Positions 1 to 4,985 of a stretch of 6,478 bases of DNA are shown here, piece after piece. The stretch comes from Desulfobulbaceae bacterium (GTDB lineage: Bacteria > Desulfobacterota > Desulfobulbia > Desulfobulbales > Desulfocapsaceae). The notes under the pieces were generated by a model. The model saw only the letters and a program-made list of their open reading frames with translations, was not told the origin of the DNA and searched no databases. The position numbers and the translations under genes were made by a program. Location: NCBI GenBank assembly GCA_030599175.1, contig JAUVON010000163.1, positions 1-6,478 of the forward strand, in the 5' to 3' direction. Positions within the stretch are counted from its first letter, which is position 1. Each line of letters starts with the position of its first letter.

Positions 1-919
1 CCGACGGCTTGGTAACTTTAATTCTGCCAATGGAGGTCCTCGTTTCATCCAGGGATTCATACTCCACTTTCACATCGCTGCTCACATGCCAGTGAATACC
101 TTCAAAGGTGTCGGTCAAGGGGTTCCGCCCACCAATATGCAGAACGATATCCTGAATTTCAGGGTTTTCCTGATCGTCATTTGTATAACTGACAAACTGC
201 TTAATTTTTTTGCCATGAAATTTTTCAGGCCAATGACACTGTTCACACGTATCCTGGGCCGGACGCAGATGTTCTACGGGTGCGGGAATAGGTGTGCTGT
301 AACTGCCGTCAATAGCTGCCTTGACCTGACGAAGACCTGAGAGTTTGGCCTTCACATACCATTCGGCACCCGAACCGATATGACAGGAGACGCAACCGAC
401 TTTTGCATGAGAGGAGCGCTGATAGGCGGTATACTCAGGATCCATTACCGTATGACATACGGCTCCACAGAAGAAATCCGACTCTGTAAAGTGATACGCC
501 TCATATATAACAAAAGCAAAGACCACCAGGTTAACAAGAGAGAGAACCAGAAAAAGAACAACACCCTTTCGGTGCCGGGCTATACTGAAATCAATGGTTA
601 CGTTTTTTGAGGTCAGGCTGTCCTTAAACCATTTCTTATGCCTCATATAGTAGGCAAGTGGAATGAGCAGCAGACCAAAAACCATGCCGGCGGGAAATAC
701 CAGAAATGTAACGATGGCAGCGTAAGGGTTTTCAATCAACCCTGTCACATGGGCTAGAAGCCCGAGCACCGTCAGAGTAAAACAGATGGTGGTCAGACCA
801 ATCCCGAAGAGACCAATCGGAGTCCTTGCCGAAAGCCCTACCTTCTCCTGCCAGGCAACACCACCGTTATTGTCTGTTTCTCCGTTTGATCCCTGCAGGT
901 CTGAATTCTCCTGAGACAT
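1..919 (-). CDS. NapC/NirT-type (ImcH-like) inner-membrane multihaem cytochrome c, C-terminus cut by window edge
   Basis: The reverse strand reads open from ATG 919-917 to the left edge (306 residues seen). The start follows a GGGAG Shine-Dalgarno at good spacing. After a polar cytoplasmic N-terminus (1-30) there are three likely membrane helices (about 33-58, 67-91 and 118-142), then an extracytoplasmic haem region. Haem-type motifs are CGAVCH (151-156, a CX3CH form), CVSCH (176-180) and CEQCH (225-229). The stretch TVMDPEYTAYQRSSHA resembles the first-haem region of NapC/NirT/NrfH quinol dehydrogenases. A GIHWH motif lies at 274-278. From family knowledge, such proteins oxidise membrane quinol and pass electrons to periplasmic or outer-surface carriers; several helices before the haem part recall Geobacter ImcH. 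More haem motifs may lie beyond the edge. It is transcribed away from the other genes here. The family call is firm; the ImcH assignment is from remembered similarity. Confidence 0.9.
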   Translation of the reverse strand, partial: MSQENSDLQGSNGETDNNGGVAWQEKVGLSARTPIGLFGIGLTTICFTLTVLGLLAHVTGLIENPYAAIVTFLVFPAGMVFGLLLIPLAYYMRHKKWFKDSLTSKNVTIDFSIARHRKGVVLFLVLSLVNLVVFAFVIYEAYHFTESDFFCGAVCHTVMDPEYTAYQRSSHAKVGCVSCHIGSGAEWYVKAKLSGLRQVKAAIDGSYSTPIPAPVEHLRPAQDTCEQCHWPEKFHGKKIKQFVSYTNDDQENPEIQDIVLHIGGRNPLTDTFEGIHWHVSSDVKVEYESLDETRTSIGRIKVTKPS

Positions 920-984
920 ACATCGCTCCCTTAATTAAATTTCCAGCCAAAATGATTGTTGGTGATTGAATCTGGTGAGACCGC

Positions 985-1070
985 TGCAAAATATAACGAT
1001 AAAAATGATAACCCCGATAAACGGGATAAGTACCTTGAAAGTATATGTAACCCCATAATTGCAAAATATA
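985..1070. repeat. Pair of 11-base direct repeats TGCAAAATATA
   Basis: TGCAAAATATA occurs exactly at 985-995 and again at 1060-1070, 75 bases apart, roughly seven helical turns. Both copies lie upstream of the cytochrome start on the opposite strand. They could be paired operator half-sites or chance in AT-rich sequence. The repeat itself is seen directly; any function is inference. Confidence 0.3.
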
Positions 1071-1212
1071 CTCCTCAGTTTCTTGTTTTTTATTACAGGG
1101 CCTCAGGAGTAAGGTACTAAACAAATTCCATATAATTCCCCACAAAGATATACACCACTTTGTAATATAAAAAAAGATAGGAAGGGTTAAATTCTAAGAA
1201 GAGGGCAATAAC

Positions 1213-1240
1213 TTGACAAGAGAGGGTTTATCCATAGATT
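1213..1240 (+). promoter_or_regulatory. Candidate sigma-70 promoter for the phosphatase gene
   Basis: TTGACA (1213-1218, perfect -35) is followed after 16 bases by TAGATT (1235-1240, 4 of 6 to the -10 consensus). The start point would fall near 1247, giving a leader of about 47 bases to ATG 1294 or about 137 bases to GTG 1384. The short leader fits the extended reading of the phosphatase gene better. Confidence 0.5.
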
Positions 1241-1293
1241 CTACCAACACAGGCTCAAAAGCGGTTAATTCTCCCTAACACTCTTTGCAAAAC

Positions 1294-1383
1294 ATGCGAT
1301 TCTTTATCCAATACACTTTTGCTGTCCTGGCACTGACATTCTACGGCGGCCAGGTCTGACCTTTTCTTGCGACGTTATCCCCC
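1294..1383 (+). other. In-frame upstream extension of the phosphatase across a TGA codon (possible selenocysteine N-terminus)
   Basis: ATG 1294 opens 21 codons reading MRFFIQYTFAVLALTFYGGQV, then TGA (1357-1359), then PFLATLSP running without a break into the phosphatase at GTG 1384 in the same frame. The 21 residues form a credible first membrane helix, and the codons look like coding DNA. With this extension the protein has six membrane helices with both ends in the cytoplasm, the usual layout before a HAMP domain. Without it there are five. Residue 22 (TGA) would sit in a short periplasmic loop between helices 1 and 2. No Shine-Dalgarno is seen before ATG 1294 or the in-frame TTG 1285, but none is seen before GTG 1384 either. 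Alternatives are a nonsense mutation, a sequencing error, or an untranslated leader. Confidence 0.5.
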
Positions 1384-1403
1384 GTGATTCTGGGGATCAT
1401 AAC
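1374..1403 (+). promoter_or_regulatory. SECIS-like hairpin just downstream of the in-frame TGA
   Basis: ATCCCC (1377-1382) pairs with GGGGAT (1392-1397), and GTT (1374-1376) pairs with AAC (1401-1403) across a three-base bulge. An alternative register is GTTAT with ATAAC plus CCCC with GGGG. The apical loop is CGTGATTCT (1383-1391), with G as its second base. There are 23 bases between the TGA and the loop. As remembered, bacterial SECIS elements have 16-37 bases between UGA and loop, a loop of 3-14 bases with G among the first two, and a stem of at least 4 pairs. This hairpin meets each of these. It also places GTG 1384 in the loop, so it could instead modulate initiation there. Confidence 0.42.
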
Positions 1404-2829
1404 AGCCTCTGTCTTTGCAATAGTGCTGGCTGTTTTCCGGCCTCTCCTCTACAACTATTTTGTCCGAAACGCAGCCAGGGAAAGTCAACCCAGAAATGCG
1501 TTTTTCACTGAATTCACACTCTGCCTCGTTGCCGGAATATCACTCTACACATATAATAAAATCACCTACGGTTTTCCCCTGATCAGCCTGTTTCCCCTGA
1601 TGATTGGCTGTACCATTGCCGGCTATTTTATTGGACTGGATGCAGCTCTCAATCAGGAGAGAATAATGATTTTGCAGGCCATGGAGCAAGACAACACTGC
1701 TCCTCTTCCCAAACGTCTCTTTTCCATGACTCGCAAGTTCACTCTTATTACAGTGACACTGACATTTTTCGTTGCAATGTTGATGGCCCTTGTCTTTACC
1801 AGGGATATTGTGTGGCTGACAAAGGTAGCTCAGAATGAAACATCTATCCACAGTGCTCAACTGTCAGTAACGTATGAAATCTTCTTTATCATGGCCGTTC
1901 TGATGGTACTGATTATTAACCTTATCTTTTCCTATTCCAGAAACCTGCAGCTTCTGTTCAAAAATGAAACGAAAATTCTGGAACAGGTCAGTGAAGGCGA
2001 CCTCAGTCAGAAAGTCCCGGTAGCCACCCATGATGAGTTCGGTGTAATTGCCGATCACACCAACAACATGATAGACGGACTTCGACACCGTTTTGAACTT
2101 CTCAGTGCAATAAAACTGGCGGAAGAAGTCCAGCAGAATCTGCTCCCCCATCACAGTCCAGAGATTGAAGGTCTCGATATCTCAGGAACCAGTCTGTACT
2201 GTGATGACACTGGAGGAGACTACTACGATTATTTCCAGCTAACAGACAATAAATTTGGCGTTGCCGTCGCCGACGTATGTGGACATGGTGTTGGTGCAGC
2301 AATTCTAATGACATCTGTCCGCGCCTTTCTGCATATGGCTGTTGCAGATTATCATTCCCCTGCAAAGCTCCTCAATGCCATCAATTCTTATATTACAAGA
2401 GATTGCGCGAGATCCGGACGATTCACATCCATGTTTTTCCTGGAATTGGCACCGGCTGACAGATCTTTACACTGGGTACGTGCCGGTCATGAACCCGCAC
2501 TTTTCTTTGATTCTGCCAACCAATCCTTCAGTCTGCTCGAAGGTCCGGGACTTGTCCTCGGAGTAGAACAGGAACACCAGTACCAGAACTCATCCAGGAC
2601 GGAAATAGCCACAGGTGATATTATTCTGATCGGTACAGATGGAATATGGGAGTCAAGTAATGGCAGCGGCGAAATGTTTGGCCACACCCACCTGGAGGAG
2701 ATTATCCGCAACAGTGCATCAGAAACAGCAGCGACAATCAGGGACAATATCATCAACAGCGTTATTTCTTTTCGGGAAGATCTTCCCCAGGAAGACGATA
2801 TAACTCTTGTAGTAATCAAAATTTCTTGA
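1384..2829 (+). CDS. Membrane HAMP-SpoIIE/PP2C-type serine phosphatase, possible selenoprotein
   Basis: Shown from GTG 1384 (481 residues), the first usable start after TGA 1357; no Shine-Dalgarno precedes it. Reading through the TGA to ATG 1294 gives 511 residues and is my preferred biological model. Membrane helices lie near 2-26, 44-60, 66-88, 118-139 and 162-184, with a short periplasmic segment of about 25 residues between the last two that may sense a signal. A HAMP linker (about 186-238) leads to a SpoIIE-type phosphatase domain (about 242-481). PP2C metal motifs are visible: GGDYYDYF (D279, D282), VADVCGHG (D297), GTDG (D419) and EDDIT (D471, D472), plus RAGHEPALF. RsbU-like enzymes of this class dephosphorylate anti-sigma-factor antagonists or similar partners. 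No partner-switch gene is adjacent, so the target is unknown. Confidence 0.93.
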   Translation: MILGIITASVFAIVLAVFRPLLYNYFVRNAARESQPRNAFFTEFTLCLVAGISLYTYNKITYGFPLISLFPLMIGCTIAGYFIGLDAALNQERIMILQAMEQDNTAPLPKRLFSMTRKFTLITVTLTFFVAMLMALVFTRDIVWLTKVAQNETSIHSAQLSVTYEIFFIMAVLMVLIINLIFSYSRNLQLLFKNETKILEQVSEGDLSQKVPVATHDEFGVIADHTNNMIDGLRHRFELLSAIKLAEEVQQNLLPHHSPEIEGLDISGTSLYCDDTGGDYYDYFQLTDNKFGVAVADVCGHGVGAAILMTSVRAFLHMAVADYHSPAKLLNAINSYITRDCARSGRFTSMFFLELAPADRSLHWVRAGHEPALFFDSANQSFSLLEGPGLVLGVEQEHQYQNSSRTEIATGDIILIGTDGIWESSNGSGEMFGHTHLEEIIRNSASETAATIRDNIINSVISFREDLPQEDDITLVVIKIS

Positions 2830-2856
2830 ATTTTCTTGTATCCTTTTGCTGTATCT

Positions 2857-2891
2857 GCTATTGTGCCGCCCTGAAATTGTATGATACTTAC
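2857..2891 (+). promoter_or_regulatory. Candidate promoter of the riboswitch-yhhQ unit
   Basis: TATGAT (2880-2885, 5 of 6 to the -10 consensus) would start transcription near 2892, exactly where the preQ1 aptamer begins. The -35 region (around 2857-2862) is poor. The position relative to the aptamer is the main support. Confidence 0.45.
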
Positions 2892-2923
2892 GGCGGTCAC
2901 GGCTACCCGCCTTATCAAAACCG
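2892..2923 (+). promoter_or_regulatory. preQ1-I riboswitch aptamer
   Basis: P1 is GGCGG (2892-2896) paired with CCGCC (2907-2911), closing a ten-base loop UCACGGCUAC. The A-rich tail (2912-2923) follows. CGG of the loop (2900-2902) can pair with CCG of the tail (2921-2923) to form the H-type pseudoknot P2. Loop length, the loop's GCUAC end and the CAAAAC tail match the remembered Bacillus subtilis queC and Thermoanaerobacter tengcongensis preQ1-I aptamers nearly position for position. C2906 corresponds to the cytosine that pairs with preQ1. It lies about 70 bases before a queuosine-precursor transporter, the expected regulon, so ligand should lower transporter expression. Confidence 0.85.
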
Positions 2924-2938
2924 ATTACCGTTCAGTTT

Positions 2939-2987
2939 TACAATGTGTATTGTAGCCTCCCTCTATCCCTGTAAATCACCAGGAGGC
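2939..2987 (+). promoter_or_regulatory. Shine-Dalgarno-sequestering leader structure (riboswitch expression platform)
   Basis: A perfect hairpin TACAAT-GTGT-ATTGTA (2939-2954) is followed directly by GCCTCC (2955-2960), which pairs fully with GGAGGC (2982-2987) and covers the AGGAGG ribosome-binding site (2981-2986) of the transporter. This suggests translational control. How the aptamer tail and this stem exchange is not evident: no clear pairing that is mutually exclusive with P2 was identified. Confidence 0.6.
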
Positions 2988-2991
2988 CACT

Positions 2992-3714
2992 TTGTCCATA
3001 ACACATTTTATCTCCTCTCCCCTGTCAAACGAAATACTCTGGCTCCTTCTTCTTCTTGCCAATTTTTTTTCCATCCTCGCTGCATACCGATTTTTCGGTA
3101 AGACCGGTCTCTATATCTGGATACCCATCTCAACGATTCTGGCTAATATCCAGGTTTTGAAGATGGTCGACCTCTTCACCATAGGGGTAACTCTTGGCAA
3201 CATTACCTATGCATCATCATTCCTGGTGACGGATATTCTTTCTGAAAATTACGGTCAAGCATCTGCCAGAAAAGCCGTATTCATAGGTTTTTTCTCACTG
3301 TCAGCCACAGTTATCATCATGAATATTGCCCTTATGTTTAAGCCCAATGAGGTTGATTTCATACAGGAAAGTCTAAAGAATATTTTTTCCCTCCTGCCTC
3401 GAATAGCGTTAGCTTCCCTGGTTGCTTACGGCGTATCCCAGTTACACGATGTATGGGCCTACAGTTTCTGGAAAACACGACTGCCTCAAACAAAATTCCT
3501 CTGGCTGAGAAACAACGCCAGTACAATGGTCAGCCAGTTACTTGACTCTATTATATTCACCTTTATTGCCTTTTGGGCTGTCCTGCCCACCAATGATTTT
3601 TTTGAGATCCTTATAACCACCTATCTGCTCAAGCTGATCGTGGCTGTAGTAGATACACCATTTCTCTATCTGGCAAAGATGATGTTCACTCATCAAACAG
3701 TAAAAGAAGCATAA
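2992..3714 (+). CDS. yhhQ: YhhQ-family queuosine precursor (preQ0/preQ1) transporter
   Basis: Integral membrane protein of 240 residues that should import a deazaguanine precursor for queuosine tRNA modification at position 34. It starts at TTG 2992, five bases after a perfect AGGAGG (2981-2986); that ribosome-binding site decides the start. Membrane stretches lie near 15-35, 38-57, 62-80, 97-115, 134-150, 180-200 and 205-226. Family signatures seen are ANIQVLK and TLGNITYASSFLVTDILSENYG (45-88 region, D81 and E85), RNNASTMVSQLLDSIIF (173-189, D185), and a second conserved Asp, D221. Length is usual for the family. The preQ1-I riboswitch upstream independently supports both substrate and regulation. 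No que biosynthesis gene is visible here, so salvage may matter, or those genes lie elsewhere. It sits 65 bases before the kinase gene. Confidence 0.93.
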   Translation: MSITHFISSPLSNEILWLLLLLANFFSILAAYRFFGKTGLYIWIPISTILANIQVLKMVDLFTIGVTLGNITYASSFLVTDILSENYGQASARKAVFIGFFSLSATVIIMNIALMFKPNEVDFIQESLKNIFSLLPRIALASLVAYGVSQLHDVWAYSFWKTRLPQTKFLWLRNNASTMVSQLLDSIIFTFIAFWAVLPTNDFFEILITTYLLKLIVAVVDTPFLYLAKMMFTHQTVKEA

Positions 3715-3747
3715 GCAGCATAAAGGCCTGTTTCTCTGCTGTCTTTT
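3715..3747 (+). terminator. Weak possible intrinsic terminator after yhhQ
   Basis: GCAGCA (3715-3720) pairs with TGCTGT (3737-3742, one G-U pair) around a 16-base loop, followed by CTTTT. The stem is short and the loop long, so termination would be partial at best. TATACT at 3747-3752 could be a -10 for the kinase gene, but its -35 is poor. Confidence 0.25.
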
Positions 3748-3779
3748 ATACTTCAATGTGGTAATGTTTTTTATGCAGA

Positions 3780-4985
3780 TTGAATCGAAGAGATTTTATC
3801 TCCAATTTTGCCACTCTATTCGGTATGAATAAAAAAGAAACTACAGCTATTTGCGATTTTCCAAGTAAAAAGAGCGCTCAAACCAGTTGCAACTCCCGTG
3901 AAAGAGAACATGCCGGATCCTGGGAACAATACTTTAATGCCATTCCTGATCCTGTTCTGGTAGTCAGGCCGGATGGGATCATAATCGAAATAAATAATGC
4001 GACCCTGCTTGCAGCCCGAAAAACCAGAGATGAAATCGTAGGACAGGGGATCTGTAAAGTTGTTCATGGCGGCAGATGGTCACATATCAAATGTCCCCTG
4101 GAAGAATTCCTTAAAACCTGCCAACCCAAAATAGAAGAAACCCGCCTGCCAGGACTTTCCGGTGAGTATTCTTTTACTATTTCACCTGTCAAAGAACTGG
4201 ATGGCACGATTAACAAAATCATGCTTATTGCCAGGGAACTCACGGGAGATGAAATTCAAAAGGTAGATTCCATAAGAACTGCCAAGCTGGCAGGTATCGG
4301 AGAACTGGCGGCAGGTGTTGCCCATGAAGTGAATAATCCCATTACCGGGATTATCAATTTTGCCCAGATCCTTTTGGACAATTACGAATTGGATGCTACC
4401 GGCGTAAATATTGCCAAAAAGATTATTAAAGAAGGAGATCGGATAGCATCCATTACCCGTAATCTGCTTTCATTTGCACGGGCAGAAAGCGGTGAACAAG
4501 AGCCTGTAAATCCAGTAGATATTATCAAAGAGAGCCTTACCCTGGTTCAACATCAGCTGCAAAAGGACGGCATCAAACTGGTGACAGACTTCCCCCCGAA
4601 CAGATCGTTCATCATTGCTGATTTCAGGAACCTGCAACAGGTTATTTTAAATCTTATCAGCAACAGCCGCTATGCTCTGAATGCGAGATATCCAAGTTTC
4701 GATCCAAAAAAAATAATTGATATTTACTGTGGCGAAGTGCAAAATGATGACCACCCCTTCTACCGGATAGTAGTGAAGGATTATGGAACCGGATTGCCTC
4801 AGTCTATTCTGGATCGGTTGTTTGAACCTTTTTTCAGTACTAAACCCCCCGGTGAGGGTACAGGGCTGGGACTCAGCATCAGCTATGGAATTATAAAGGA
4901 TCATGGAGGGACTTTGCGTGTTAATTCCATCCTGAATAAATTTACAGAAATGATCATTGAACTTCCAGCAGGAGCCGAAAAATAA
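3780..4985 (+). CDS. Soluble PAS-domain sensor histidine kinase (NtrB-like)
   Basis: Encodes 401 residues with no membrane helix, so a cytoplasmic sensor. PAS domain at about 46-155; within it is a Cys/His cluster C92, H96, H102, C105 and C114 (C-x3-HG then CP), a pattern seen in many PAS kinases of anaerobes that could bind metal or form a redox switch. HisKA with AHEVNNP, phosphoacceptor H182. ATP-binding domain: N box NLISN (N291-N295), G1 DYGTG (334-338), F box FEPFFSTK, G2 GEGTGLGL (358-365). All catalytic motifs are present. The start is uncertain: TTG 3780 gives an N-terminus with NRRDFISNF, while ATG 3825 would remove 15 residues. Neither has a clear Shine-Dalgarno. Its stop overlaps the regulator's start, so the two are translationally coupled and should form a phosphorelay pair. 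Confidence 0.94.
   Translation: MNRRDFISNFATLFGMNKKETTAICDFPSKKSAQTSCNSREREHAGSWEQYFNAIPDPVLVVRPDGIIIEINNATLLAARKTRDEIVGQGICKVVHGGRWSHIKCPLEEFLKTCQPKIEETRLPGLSGEYSFTISPVKELDGTINKIMLIARELTGDEIQKVDSIRTAKLAGIGELAAGVAHEVNNPITGIINFAQILLDNYELDATGVNIAKKIIKEGDRIASITRNLLSFARAESGEQEPVNPVDIIKESLTLVQHQLQKDGIKLVTDFPPNRSFIIADFRNLQQVILNLISNSRYALNARYPSFDPKKIIDIYCGEVQNDDHPFYRIVVKDYGTGLPQSILDRLFEPFFSTKPPGEGTGLGLSISYGIIKDHGGTLRVNSILNKFTEMIIELPAGAEK

Larger units (their letters stand above)
920..1293. other. Divergent intergenic region
   Basis: AT-rich spacer between the minus-strand cytochrome and the plus-strand phosphatase, so it should hold the promoters of both. The plus-strand promoter candidate is at 1213-1240. 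I could not pick a convincing minus-strand promoter. It also holds an 11-base direct repeat (985-995 and 1060-1070) and an inverted repeat TACTCCT/AGGAGTA (1069-1075 and 1105-1111, 29-base spacer). A short inverted repeat ACAAAG/CTTTGT (1142-1147 and 1158-1163) has no T-run on its 3' side on either strand, so it is not a normal terminator. No sigma-54 GG-N10-GC site or FNR-type palindrome was found. A minus-strand open frame at 867-1145 overlaps the cytochrome start and looks spurious. Confidence 0.7.

Noticed and set aside
867..1145. Minus-strand open frame of 92 residues overlapping the cytochrome start
   Set aside because: It overlaps the well-supported cytochrome start in another frame, lies mostly in AT-rich intergenic DNA, has no good ribosome-binding site and shows no recognisable motif.
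1142..1163. ACAAAG/CTTTGT inverted repeat as a terminator
   Set aside because: The stem is AT-rich, and the T-run lies on the wrong side for either transcription direction.
1327..1342. TGGCAC resembling half of a sigma-54 promoter
   Set aside because: The required GC at the -12 element, ten bases after the GG, is absent, and it falls inside the probable coding extension.
2819..2835. AAAATT/AATTTT hairpin at the phosphatase stop as a terminator
   Set aside because: It is all A-T pairs, of negligible stability, with no clear U-tract after it.
2487..2918. Minus-strand open frame of 143 residues opposite the phosphatase 3' end
   Set aside because: It is antisense to the conserved PP2C motifs and the riboswitch region, with serine-rich low-quality composition typical of a shadow frame.
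3773..3832. Short ATG-started frame (19 codons) ahead of and overlapping the kinase
   Set aside because: It has no ribosome-binding site, no attenuation structure and no leader-peptide bias; it is probably chance.
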